The position numbers and the translations under genes were made by a program. From positions 5,919,613 to 5,983,612 of the forward strand of contig NC_052357.1 of NCBI RefSeq assembly GCF_009727055.1: DNA of 64,000 nucleotides. The letters run 5' to 3'. This stretch comes from Benincasa hispida. Lineage: Eukaryota; Streptophyta; Magnoliopsida; Cucurbitales; Cucurbitaceae. The notes beneath the pieces are model-generated. The model saw nothing but the letters and a program-made list of their open reading frames with translations. It made no database searches and had not been told where the DNA came from. This document shows positions 1-10,845 of this stretch, one piece after another (position 1 is the first letter of the stretch; each line of letters opens with the position of its first letter).

Positions 1-489
1 CTCTCATTAGTTTGCAGTAAAGTTTCGTGCATGGCCTTGTGGCACCTTGAGTGTACTCCTATAGGATGACATTTTTGCATGACGCTCTATTCAAACTCTA
101 GCAATGGATAGGGTTACTTTAGTTTCATGTCCTAATCGGTTTTTCCCTACGGTTGGCTCATTGGGGCGGAACTCTAGGACCTAAAATGAGGAGTTACACT
201 TACAAGAATTGTTAAGCGAGTTTAACAAATACTGGACTAAACAATGGTGACTAATAATGACAGTAACGAAGAGTTATTCTGTCTATTAGTTGAGATTATT
301 TCATTTTAGTGAAGGGGCACCTGATCACCCTACGGTGACTTTTTTCCTGACTCATTGAAACATCATTGCAAAATAGATGTCACTTAGGGTACATTAGACT
401 ATTTTACTAAAATTTGATTGTTGTTTTGATGGTTTAATGCAATTAGACTAATTATAAATAATTTGTATGATTTCAACAATCTTTTTAAT
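1..489 (+). mobile_element. Ty1/copia untranslated leader fragment
   Basis: Noncoding leader immediately upstream of a copia gag. It aligns by eye with 23,420-24,056, the leader of the second gag copy: both carry a segment about a clade-typical 'cctcgtggcaccctg' motif, an 'aggatgacat' motif, and a 'gtgactttt' segment before gag. The left part of the element lies outside the window or was lost. No promoter or primer site is visible in this piece. Confidence 0.65.
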
Positions 490-1345
490 ATGACTTCTGC
501 TATACTTAATTTACTCGCTGCTGACAAATTAATGGGCGAAAATTACACTTCATGGAAAAAATACGATTAACACAATCCTTATCATCGATGACCTGCGTAT
601 TGTCCTCATGGAGGACTGTTCTCCCGTTCCAACTCTCAATGCTGTTTGAAATGTTTGAGAAGCATACGAGCGATGGATATGGGCAAATGAGAAAGCCCAA
701 ACGTACATCTTGGGAAGCCTTTTTGAAGTCTTGGCCAAAAAGCATGAGCCCATGCTCACGGCTCGTGAGACTATGGAGTCTCTGAAGGGAATGTTCGGAC
801 ATTCGTCCACACAGCTCAGGCACGACGCTCTCAAACACATCTTCAATGCTCGAATGCAAGAAGGGGCATATGTTCGAGAACATGTTCTCAACATGATGGT
901 TCATTTCAACGTGGCAGAGATGAATGAGTCCATCATCGATGAAGTCAATCAAGTTAGCTTCATTCTAGAATCTTTACTTGAAAGTTTCCTACAGTTTCGT
1001 AGCAATGTTGTTATGAACAGGATTGACTACAACTTGACCACCTTGCTTAACGAGTTACAGACCTTCCAGTCCTTGATGAAAAATAAGGAACGGAAGGGTG
1101 AAGCAACTGTTGCTTCATCTTCTAAAAAGTTCCACAGAGGTTCGACCTCTGGGACAAAGTCTGTGTTTTCAAAAAGTGGAAGAAGAAGAAAGGTAGAAAG
1201 GGAAAAGCTAACCCACCAGCTACTGCCCAAAAGGATAAGAAAGTCAAAGTTGCAAAGGGAATCTGTTTCTATGGCAACCAGGAGGGACATTGGAAGAGGA
1301 TTGTCCCAAATACTTGGCAGAAAAGAAGAAGACCAAACAAGGTAG
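490..1345 (+). pseudogene. Ty1/copia gag remnant (UBN2-type), frameshifted
   Basis: Capsid-like Gag of a copia retrotransposon, which would package element RNA in cytoplasmic particles. The start at 490 gives the usual copia N-terminus (LLAADKL, then NYTSWKK), matching the second copy that starts at 24,057. The frame breaks near 570, and an open stretch at 710-1345 carries the central helical part (LAKKHEPML, MESLKGMFG, REHVLNMMVHFN) and the lysine-rich tail. The zinc knuckle is degraded. Because of the early frameshift and stop it cannot make full Gag. The family assignment is strong from the motif order; the lineage within copia is not resolved. Confidence 0.85.
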
Positions 1346-1354
1346 ATATGATTT

Positions 1355-1815
1355 GCTTGTTTTGGAAACCTGTTTAGTGGAGAATGATGATTCAGTCTGG
1401 ATAATTGATTTGGGTGCCACTCACCACATTTATTCTTCATTTTAGGGAATTAGTTCCTGGCAGTAATTGGGAACTGGAGAGATGACGATGCGGGTTGAAA
1501 CTGGGCACGTTGTCTCAGCTGTGGCAGTGGGAGGTCTCCAATTAACTTTACATAATAGATATATTTTGTCAGAATTTTGTCAGAAAATGTATATATAGTT
1601 CCTGTTTTGAAAAGGAACTTAATTTCTGTAAAATATTTACTCGAATAATCTTATTGCATAGACTTCTTTATAAATAGTATTTATTTCTAATAATGAAGTC
1701 AATATTTGTTCAGCTGAACTGAAAAATAATTTATATGTGCTAACACTGTTAGCAACTAAATTGCTCCATAACACTGAAATGTTTAAAATTGAGGTAACTC
1801 AACATAAAAGACTCA
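1355..1815 (+). pseudogene. Ty1/copia protease and pre-integrase remnant
   Basis: This follows gag in the usual copia order. The translation shows the pepsin-like active-site region as WIID-L-GATHH near 1,398-1,430, where the family normally has DSGA, so the serine is replaced by leucine. Next comes the GGLQLTL strand near 1,530, and then a pre-integrase stretch (LHNTEMFK near 1,765-1,790) with many stops. The sequence ends abruptly where an inverted LTR begins, so integrase, reverse transcriptase and RNase H are absent here. Confidence 0.75.
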
Positions 1816-2555
1816 AAACTATGACCAAACCCCTCTCGGGCCAAGAGACGGTATGGTGCCACATTGTTTAAGCCTCGGAATCAGCCCTTAAGGGAGAAAT
1901 TTATCTACTTACCCCAACGTTAGGGAATGGAGGAATTCCATCTTGTATAGTTGTGTTCCCAACTCTCCAATCAGACGAATCCCCAAAATGGTAGGCTTAT
2001 TGAGTTGGCGATCTGGCCACTCTCACCCATACAAATCAAAGGACCACCTTCATAGGCAGGAGTTCACAACTCAATCAAGATTTAAGTCATGTCACCTATA
2101 GTCATCCTGTTGAAATGTAAGTATTTATTATGAATGGTGTTATATAATGAGACTATTCATTTCATGGTCCAATCTGATACAAACTCTTTTGCATAGAATA
2201 CCCCATTCACATGTTTCCACATGATTGATTAGGATTTGATCATTTGTAGCACTTTATAACAATTGTAACATCTACAAAGTGGATCGTATTCATAGTGTCA
2301 CAAGGATAAGTTATCAAACCTGTTCCATCTACTACAGACCATTTAGGTTATCACTTAAACATGATCCACCTGTATGTCTCTACATACATGTTTAAGCTAC
2401 AGATGATAACCTTGGATATTAGTTTATTGGTCTGTGGGTTTAATACTACTAAATGTCAAATAAAATATCTCATATTACATTAAACAAATAAAATGTTTGT
2501 ATAATACAATTACAAACTGCAAGACCCTACGAGATTTAGGGCATCAACCCCAACA
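1816..2555 (-). mobile_element. Copia LTR, 5' part, inverted
   Basis: Reverse-complemented, this begins TGTTGGGGTTGATGCCC, the same terminus seen at 7,413 and 27,534. It then follows the LTR for about 740 bases, including the segment shared with 8,098-8,180. The LTR start is at 2,555 and the piece is cut off at about 1,816. It faces the forward LTR that begins at about 3,059, so the two form a large inverted repeat. Confidence 0.8.
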
Positions 2556-3058
2556 CATTGAACATATGGCCAAAAGTAATTGGCTTTATTAAAAACAGCC
2601 AAACAACTTTGTACTTATAAAAATGGTCAGAATATTCCAATGGTACATTTTTGTATTTAAAAAAGTGACAGTTATACCCTCCTATGAAATCTCTATATTT
2701 TTTGTGTATTTATAAACAAAATATTTTGAATAAAAAATCCTTAATGACAACATAAACTAATAAAATAAACTATAGTACCATTGAAAATCGCGCTATAATT
2801 ATAGAATATATCACAAAACAAAAATCAAATCAAATCAACATTTATACCTGCAAAACAAAAATACGTCTTCCCACAACCTTTACTATCAGTAACCCTTCAT
2901 CTTCCTTCAACCTCCCATACCCCAATCCTTCATCTTCCTTCAACCTCTCATACCCCATTTCATCTTCCCACGCAACACTGAAATACACCATTTCATCTTT
3001 AGAAACCCTTGAATCCTTCAAAACCCCGAATCCTTCAGAAAACCTTGAATCCCATCAT
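2556..3058. other. Unassigned spacer between inverted LTR pieces
   Basis: AT-rich sequence with no reading frame and no match to the LTR copies in this window. Near 2,890-2,960 a unit of about 34 bases (containing CATCTTCCTTCAACCTC) occurs twice in tandem. It may be original flanking DNA or a piece of another element; the sequence does not say which. Confidence 0.4.
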
Positions 3059-4640
3059 CCAAGGTTATCTTTGTAACTTAAACATATATGTGAAGACATA
3101 CGGGTGGATCATGTTTAAGTGAAAACCTAAATGGTCTGTAGTAGATGAATAAGGCTAGGTACCTATCCTGGTGACATTACAAGTATGGCCAATTTTATAG
3201 GTGTTACAATTAATGTAAAGTGCTACAAATGATCTGATCCTGATCATTCATGTATAGACATGCAAGCGGGGATATTCTATACAAAGGAGTTTGTATAAGA
3301 TCGGACCACGAAATATTTAATCTCATTATATAATGCCATTTATAATAGGGACTTTTATTTCACCAGGATGACCATAGGTAACATGACCTGAATCCTGAGT
3401 GAGTTGTGAACTCCTGCCTATGAGGGTAATCCTTTGATTTGTATGGGTGAGAGTAGCCAGATTGCCGACTCAACAAGCCTACCATGTTGGGGATTCGTCT
3501 GATTGGGGAGCTGGGAACACAGCTACATAAGATGGAATTCACTTTTTCAATTGCTCCCTTAAAGGCTGATTCCGGGTCTTAAATAATGTGGCGTCACACC
3601 CTCTCCTGGCCCGATAGTTAAGTCATAGTTGGACTATGACCTATTGTTCATGAGAGGAATCAGTGGTACTTGAGGAGTTAGATGTAACTACGGGGTAAAA
3701 TGGTAATTTGGCCTAGTTGTACTTACGAGCAATTTGCGAAGGGTCATCGTATTGTTGATTAATTATATCCAATGGATACAGAAATATATCTATAGTGCGA
3801 AGAGTGCAACTTTCAGTCTTTAGTGGAGTGCCCAATAGTTAACGAATGATGATTAATTAATTAAATGAATAATGTAATTAAAGAGTTTAATTAATTATTC
3901 ATGTACCGTTGGAGCTTCAATCTACAGGTCCATGAGGTCCCCATTGGTAGTTCAATAGAATTTAGTTGAGAATAAGTTTTTTGATTAATTTGAATTGTTC
4001 AAATTAATAGAGAGATTTAATTATATATGATATGATTAAGTTGTTTCAATTATATATGATATAATTGTCCTAATGTATTTGATACATTATATCTTAATGA
4101 GAGGAAGTAAATATTTGAATGAGATTCAAATATAGTATTTATGAATTGGATTCATAGTTGCTAAATTTAATAAAAATATGATTTATATTAAATGTCATAT
4201 ATAAAGAGAAAAGAAAGTATAGTTTATATTGTATGTGATACAATATTAAAACTATAGGTTATATGTTATATTTGATATAACGTATAATTATATATATATA
4301 TATATATATAATACGATAAGTTAGTTATCATATTTATGTTTATATTATTATTTTAATAATAAGGAAGGGAGTTACAACTCCTTTCTCATTCTTTTCTCTC
4401 TATCCACGTAAGTGAGTGGTGGTTATTTTTAGCAAGAAGAATAAAAGAAAAATGTTTTCTTCTTCTTCTTCTAAGGTTGGTTGGACGATTGAGAAAGAAA
4501 AATATAGAAGTGTTTTGTGTATTTTGTCTTGGGTTTTTTAGAGTTCTCAATCTTCCTCCTCTATATTAAGTTTTCCCTCTTAACCAAAATAGTCAGAGTC
4601 CACCACTCATGGGTTCTCACCCTGAGAATACCAAGGTAAC

Positions 4641-5360
4641 TGTTGAAGGAGACATTTTGGACCAACCACAAATTGCCACGTCGTTTGCTAAATTAATGAT
4701 GAAATTCCAAAATATTAAATTTGGGACTAATTAGGAGTTGACATGTGCCCCAAATTGAAGTTGAAGATCAATTTTGATGATGCCACATGGTTTCATCACG
4801 ATAGTTGAATTGGATAAGATTAACTTAATCCAATTTAATATTATTATTATTTAGGTTAAAGTCTCTAAACTCAAAAATAGGTTGAATTTGACCCAAATGT
4901 CAAATCAAACCCAAATCCAACTAATTGGGCCCAAGAGTCATACTCGTGGATCAATCAAGCCCAAATCCAACTAATTGGGCCCAAGAGCCAGACCCATGGG
5001 TCAACCAAGCCTAAGCCTATAAAGCCCACCTGTGAACTCCATAAATAGAGAATCTCTCCTCATTTGCAGATGTCAGCAATTCTACATTCAGAGAGCTTAG
5101 AAAGAATTCATCAACAAGCAGAAGACTTTCAAGACTCCTGAAGCTGCACTTCTAGAAGACAGAAGACCCTTGAAGACACGAGGACTCTTCCAAGACCTCT
5201 ACTTCAAGAACGTTCAGTGCCTTTCTTCTTCAAGTCAAGCACATCCACTCAATCGAGAGAGAATAAGAGGATTAAGTACTAAAAATTGAATCACATTGCA
5301 TCAAATCATCATCAACACCAACACCAACTCAAGTTCAACTCCACGAAATACATTTCTCAA
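4641..5360 (+). mobile_element. Solo LTR of an unrelated element nested in copia LTR
   Basis: The flanking LTR is interrupted between 4,640 and 5,361 relative to the copy at 7,413-9,415, where the two sides are continuous near 9,084-9,096. The insert begins TGTTGAAGG and is flanked by GTAAC (4,636-4,640) and GAAAC (5,361-5,365), a 5-base target duplication with one mismatch. It contains a promoter-like TATA (ATAAATAG near 5,040) and two tandem copies of a roughly 49-base unit at about 4,905-5,003. No internal coding sequence is present. A related fragment lies at 47,215-47,415. The 3' end reads CAA rather than CA, so the exact border could shift by a base or two. Confidence 0.65.
4905..5003 (+). 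repeat. Two-copy tandem repeat in nested solo LTR
   Basis: A unit of about 49 bases with core CCAAATCCAACTAATTGGGC occurs twice in a row upstream of the TATA box of the nested LTR. Its position in the U3-like part is where LTR enhancer repeats usually lie; enhancer activity is only inferred. Confidence 0.7.
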
Positions 5361-5639
5361 GAAACCTCGTGTGAACAGTAACTTTTGTGGTACTTTCCGA
5401 TTTTGTTCGAGGTTAATCTTGAAGAAGGCCTTCAAGGAGTTCGTAATTTATTCGAGGGAAACCGTGAAGAAAAGGTCTTCAAAATTTGGTTTCTTAAAAC
5501 CCTTTAATTCTTTATAAAACATGTTGTAATTTAGAATTAAATGCATATTTTGTTTACTGTAAACTTTGTATTCAATAAAAAATAGAAGTCGATCAATCCG
5601 CTTCCGTTCAAGGTTCTCTATCTTTAGAGTTCTTTCAAT

Positions 5640-5652
5640 TGGTATTAAAGCC
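5640..5652 (+). promoter_or_regulatory. Primer-binding site, tRNA-iMet type (diverged)
   Basis: TGGTATTAAAGCC lies two bases after the LTR end and matches the 3' end complement of initiator tRNA-Met (TGGTATCAGAGC) at 10 of the first 12 positions. The intact version is at 9,418. This site fixes the LTR 3' border and the plus orientation. Confidence 0.8.
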
Positions 5653-7412
5653 AGGTTGTAGGTTTTTTATTCCAAATTCCATTCTTTTATTGAATCATTT
5701 TACAGTATTGGTGAATTTTATTATCTGAATCTTGTCTCATGCTATGAATGGTTATGGATGTAATTTGTTGATGGATGTTTCGGGATAGAATGCTCTGTTT
5801 AAGGCTTTCTTTATTTAAAAAATTGGTTTGTAAAGGCCCCTGTGTGTTTGGGCATTAATCTTGCAATCAAATCTGTAATTTGTAAGTTTAAGTCGCTCGT
5901 GCTGTTCCCGAAAAGCTTCAAAGAAGAGTTGCAGAGTGTTATTTCAATGGAGAAGATGAAACAGAGATTCTATATCGTGGAGCTACAGCTAAACGATCGT
6001 GTAGCTCTTGCTATGTGATCATGTAGCTTTTGCTACACAATTGTATAGCATTTGCCAAATAACCGCGTAGCTAATGCTACGCAATCGTGTAGGGTTTGCT
6101 ACACGATCGTGTGACATTTGCTACAAGATCGCACAGTTGCTTGCTACAAGATCGTGTGAGTGCGATCTTTAGATGCTCATCACATAGTTGCTTGCTACAC
6201 GATCGTGCGGTCTCTAGATGCTCATCGCATAGTTGTTTGCTACACAATCACGCAGTCTTTCATGCTCATCGCATGGTTGCTTGCTACGTGATAGTGTAGT
6301 CTTTCCTACAAGATCACATAGATGTTCATCGCATAGTTCATTTGCTACACGATCAGCTGCAAAGTGGTTCTTTGAAGGGCAGTTCGGTTCGAGCGGTTCA
6401 AGACCTGGTTCACCTGTTTCGAATCGGTTGACTCAAATTTTGTAATAGTTAGCCTTTTCTTTTTTTCTTTTTAGAGGTCTTGTCCTGGTCCATCAACTGC
6501 TAGAGTAAATATACATACAATGTATGTTTTATGTTATATGTCATAATGTATGTCATATAGTTTTAAAATCCACCATATGTTATGCATTTATGTTCATGCA
6601 TCATTTTATATTATAAGTGTTATAATATATGAATATGCATGATTTAAATTTCATAAAGCATGCTTATGCATCATATAGTATTAATGTTGTAGTATATGTA
6701 TGCATACATTATAGCATATCCATGTATCATTTATATTATAATTGTTATAATATATGGTTGAATGGATGTAATTCATTACTTAGTTATATAATTGTTACAT
6801 ATTAGTAATGAATGAATATTGCATGAAGCATGACATTACCTTAGGTTAGTTTATAAATGTTATAATTAACTAAAGTATGTCTAGCATACAATGATTGTTT
6901 TTAATTGTTTCATTTATTTATAACTAAATGAAATTAGAATTAAAATTAATAACAAAGAGTTGCATGCAAATCTGAAACCATAATAATTTTTTAAAAATTA
7001 TTTTAAAATATGATTGAGATAGATCTAAGATCACATATTTCTAATAAGAAATCTAAGTTTAATCTTTCAATTGATTTCATAGGATTTTAATCGATTTCAT
7101 ATGATTAAATTGATTCTTAATAAAATATTAAATATGTAACAAATGTATTTATAAGGGACCTTTTGGCTAAGGCAGGTTATGGCTAGGCTGGGGTATTTAA
7201 GTCGATAGAAACGCCGCACCCCTACCTGGGAAACTACCTAGAAAGGTGAATTAGATAGATTTGTTATATGCATACAAATTTGACCAAAGTCTATTAAAGA
7301 GTAATGAGACTTCGATTAAAATTGTTTAATCATCAAAGACAAGAGTTGTTATTGAGCAAATTAAACAAATACTTAGATAAAATCAGTAGCCGAATTTTTC
7401 CTAAGTTAATTA
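5653..7412 (+). mobile_element. Copia leader without coding region
   Basis: Matches the leader at 9,431-9,817 and 20,193-23,330 (shared landmarks: tccaaattccatt, an 'ataagggacctttt' block near 7,152, and 'cacccctacctgg' near 7,217). No gag or pol follows: at 7,413 the sequence runs straight into another LTR of the same family. The element therefore looks like LTR-leader-LTR, either by internal deletion or by unequal recombination between leader copies. Confidence 0.75.
5985..6355 (+). repeat. Array of short CGATCG-centred palindromes in copia leader
   Basis: About ten degenerate units of roughly 30 bases, each with a core like CTACACGATCGTGTAG, a near-perfect 16-base palindrome, separated by TTGCT-rich linkers. 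Diverged versions of the array are in the other leader copies (9,765-9,805 and 20,027-20,480). It produces open frames on the plus strand, but these are repeat shadows, not genes. Confidence 0.75.
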
Positions 7413-9415
7413 TGTTGGGGTTGATACCCTAAACCTCGTAGGTCCTGTAGTTTGTAAACACCTATATGAACAAACTCTTTGTGATGTAATAATATGAGAT
7501 ATTTTATTCACTACAGTCTATGAAATATGAGATATTTTAGTTGCATTAACCACAAACCAATAAACTAAGATCCTTAGTTGTCGTTGTAACTTAAGCATGT
7601 ATGTGGAGACATAGAAGTGGATTGTGGTTTAAGTGATAACCTAAATGGTCTGTAGTATATAGATAAATGAGGAAAACCTTATCCTAATGACGCTACAAGT
7701 GTAACCCGCTTTGTAGATGTTACAAGTGTTGTAAAGTGCTACAAATGGTATGATCCTGACCATTCATGTATTAGACATGCGAGCGGGATGCTCTACTGCA
7801 AAGGAGTTCGTATAAGACCGGACCATGAAATGTTTAGTCTCGTTATATAACGTTGTTCATGACAGAGACTTTCATTTCACTAGGATGACTATAGGTAACA
7901 TGACCTTAATCCTGAGTGAGTTGTGAACACTTGCCTATGAGGGCGGTTCTTTGATTTGCATGGGTGCGAGTGGCCAAAATCGTCGACTCAAACATACCAC
8001 TTTGGGGATTTGTTTGATTGGGGAGCTGGGAACTCAACTACACAAGATGGAATTCACTCCTTCCCCGAAGCAGGGGTAAGTAGATAAATTTCTCCCTTAA
8101 GGGCTGATTCCAGGGCTTGAACAATGTGGCGTCACACCTTCTCTTAGCCCAAGAAGGATTTACTCATAGTAGGACTATGATGTATTGTTCATTAGAGGAA
8201 TCAGTGGTACTTAAGGAATTAGATGTAACTACAGGGGAAAAACGATAAATTAGCTCAACTATACTTACAAGTGATTTGTGAAGGGTCATCGTACTTTTGA
8301 TTGGTTATATCCGATGGACACGAAAATATATTTGTAGTGTGAAAAGTGCAGTTGTCGGTCTTTAGTGGAGTGTTCGAAAGTTAACGGATGGTGGATATCA
8401 TGATTGGCTTCAAACTATAGGTCCATAAGGTGCCCTTGGTAGTTTAATAGATTCATATTGAGAATCAGTTTTTGGGTTAGTTTGAAGTGTTCAAATTAAC
8501 AAGAGGGAATTTGATTATATATGATATAATTAAATTTATTCAATTATATGGGATATAATTGATATAATATATTAGATACATTATTTGGAGGAATTAATAT
8601 AAATATGATTTATATTAAATGTCATATAGGAGAAAAAGAACTATGGTTTATATATTGCATGATATGTAATATTAAAACTATATATTATAAATATAATATG
8701 ATAAATTAGTTATTATATTTATTTATAATTAAATCAATTATGAGATAATTGGTTTCGATTTTTTCTCCTAATAACCAACTTAGTGGGAAGTTGAAATCAG
8801 TTATGGTAACTGATGGATAAAATGAAAATCGTTTTCATTTTTTCATAAGCGAACGCGTATTAAACAAAAAGCTACACGATAGTTTTGAGAGAGTAAATGA
8901 TCAATCGAATTTACCTATACGATAGTGACTCGCTTCCTAAATGATCGTGTACCCAAGTCTATATGATAGACTTTCTCATTCTCCCACTTACTCGATTGTT
9001 TATCCGATCGTTCAGTTCCTCCTTCCCTCTATCAAATCCATACAGAGCCTACAACTCCTGGATTCTCACACCGAGAATACCAATGTAACCTCGTGGTAGT
9101 GTTTACTTGCTGTTCGAGGGTCGAGGGTCGAGTGTTACTCGATTTTGTTCGAAGTTATTCCAGAGACGTTGCGTTCATGCTGTTGAGCATTCGTGCTGTT
9201 GAACGTTTGTGTTGATGGATCAAAGAAGTACAAGAAGAAAAGGTTCTTCAACGGTGTGTTCATTCGATCTCTTGTATTTTCTTCTTGAAGCATGTTGTAA
9301 TTTAAAGTTTATGCATAACTATTGTTGTTTGATTGTAAATGTGCATGTTCTTTCACAATGGGATTTAGAACGATCTGTTTCTGCTCATTGGTTCTCTTGT
9401 TTTAGAGTTCCTTCA
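7413..9415 (+). mobile_element. Complete copia LTR (reference copy)
   Basis: Starts TGTTGGGGTTGATACCC and ends CTTCA at 9,415, giving TG...CA ends and a length of 2,003 bases. A tRNA-iMet-type primer site follows two bases later. Its start matches 27,534 and the inverse of 2,555. This is the only copy in the window with both ends, and I used it to place the breakpoints in the other copies. Confidence 0.88.
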
Positions 9416-9417
9416 GT

Positions 9418-9430
9418 TGGTATCAGAGTC
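9418..9430 (+). promoter_or_regulatory. Primer-binding site, tRNA-iMet
   Basis: TGGTATCAGAGTC, identical over 11 of 12 positions to the complement of initiator tRNA-Met 3' end. It directly follows the LTR and defines the start of minus-strand DNA synthesis for the copia element. Confidence 0.88.
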
Positions 9431-9817
9431 AGGTTGTTTTGATATTCCAAATTCCATTATGTATTCAATTACATTTACAGTCTTGGTGGGTTTTCTATTT
9501 CTGCAATGCGTTTAAGTGTTAGATGTAATTGTGGTTGTGAATTGATGAATGTTTCAGGATGATTGCCTCTATTTGTTAAAGCTTCCTTTAAATTTCAAGT
9601 AAATTTGTTAGGGCCCTTGTGTTTTTGGGCATAATAACTTTGCTATTGAGTCTGTATTCAAAGTATTTGAGCTTTTAAGAGTCGTTCGTGATGAAGCTTC
9701 AACAAATGGAGATGTCATTCTCATCGAGGAAGAAGACCAAGGGTTGGTCTCATCATGTAGCCCAGGCTAAACGATCGTTTAGATTTGGCTACGCGATCGG
9801 TGTAGAAATGTTCTACT
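9431..9817 (+). mobile_element. Copia leader, left part, interrupted by gypsy element
   Basis: Continues like 5,653-6,040 and is cut at 9,817 by the first base of a Tekay-type LTR. The leader resumes after 20,007. The five bases before the insertion are CTACT; the matching right-hand copy is missing because the right border of the inserted element was lost at an adapter junction. Confidence 0.78.
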
Positions 9818-10004
9818 TGTGAACCCCGAATCCTAATTTCTCTACTTGAGTATGTTCCCTATTGAGATTAATGTGATGAGTAGGTTGATGTGGAAACTAG
9901 TGTGGAATGGTAGAGAAAAGAATGGAAATTAGAAGAAAAGAGGAAATTGGCGGGTTGATGCGTTGGAAGGCACACGAGTAGGCGAGGCATGCATGGAAAG
10001 GCAG

Positions 10005-10440
10005 CCCATACGTCGAGCAGCCTCGACCAGCGTTCAGGCCATGCATCAAGCAGCCTCGGCCAGCGTCCATGCCATGCATCGAGCAGCCTCGACCAGCGTT
10101 CAGGCCATGCATCAAGCAGCCTCGGCCAGCGTCCATGCCATGCATCGAGCAGCCTCGGCCGAACGCCCTGCCAATGCGTCGAGTGGACACGCCCATACGT
10201 TGAGCGCACTGCTGAGCGGCCACGCCTATGCGGTGAGCACCCTACCGAGCAGCCATGACGTGTGTCGAGGTGCCCTGCCATGCAGCCAAGCGCGCAGCCT
10301 ATGCCATGTGCCCATGTAGCAGAGCGAGCGAGCGATGGCTAGCACACGCCGCATGCGTCGAGCGGCCAACCCATTCAGCGCGCCTATGCATTGGTGGCCA
10401 GCACAATGCACCCATGCTAAGCAAGCCGTGCGAGTGAGCC
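10005..10440 (+). repeat. GC-rich minisatellite inside gypsy LTR
   Basis: Units of 33 and 66 bases (core CATCGAGCAGCCTCG and CAGCGTCCATGCCATG) repeat in tandem at about 10,010-10,165, then decay into looser GC-rich repeats. The 3' LTR has a diverged version at 17,925-18,400. Its base composition stands out sharply in an AT-rich window. All six frames stay open over long distances, giving false alanine/arginine-rich ORFs. Confidence 0.85.
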
Positions 10441-10835
10441 ATGCGTCGAGGATGGACGGTCACCCTCTGCGTTGGTGATGGTTAGCTCCTTGCGATGGCT
10501 AAGCTGAATTGTAATGATAGTGAATTGGCTTGCTATGCGTTGAGTAGAGGCTATGCGTTGTTTATGGACTAGGTGTTGAGCATCTAAGAGTTGGACACAT
10601 ACAAGGGTAAGGTCACATAGAAAACGTCATCAAAACCATGTGTCTTCTTAGAAGGAAAGCCTTAAGCCTTAAGAATTTGAAGTGGTGGAATCAAATTGGA
10701 GGCTCATGCGTTGGCAATATGGGAGTAAGATACTTAACTTGCGATGATCACAGCATTGCGTCGATGAGGTGAGAAGGAGACACTTGGCCATGCAGCCAAG
10801 TAGGTGGTGTCAACTCCAGAGAAGGTTTGGACGCC

Positions 10836-10845
10836 TATAAATAAA
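10836..10845 (+). promoter_or_regulatory. TATA box of gypsy 5' LTR
   Basis: TATAAATAAA, conserved at the same place in the 3' LTR (18,805-18,813, TATAAATAG) and in the inverted LTR (63,479-63,487). Its position downstream of the repeat-rich U3 part fits an RNA polymerase II start about 30 bases further on. Confidence 0.65.

Larger units (their letters stand above)
3059..5637 (+). mobile_element. Copia LTR, 5'-truncated, with nested insertion
   Basis: Same LTR family as 7,413-9,415 but lacking roughly the first 150 bases. It carries the shared blocks (the cttaaacat segment near 3,076, the gactttcatttcacca-type segment near 3,350, the cagtggtacttgagga-type segment near 3,660) and ends TTTCA at 5,637, two bases before a tRNA-Met-type primer site. 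After removing the 720-base insertion at 4,641-5,360 the rest is about 1.86 kb, consistent with the 2.0 kb LTR minus its lost start. It contains a (TA)n run at 4,289-4,311. Confidence 0.8.

Noticed and set aside
6096..6445. Open frames with repeated SHSCLLHD-type words
   Set aside because: Translations of the palindromic leader repeat; no start context or domain, and not conserved as protein in the other leader copies.
9868..10437. Several overlapping long open frames rich in Ala, Arg and Met on both strands
   Set aside because: They are generated by the GC-rich minisatellite in the gypsy LTR; the repeat unit length is a multiple of three, so all frames stay open. The same happens at 17,777-18,447.
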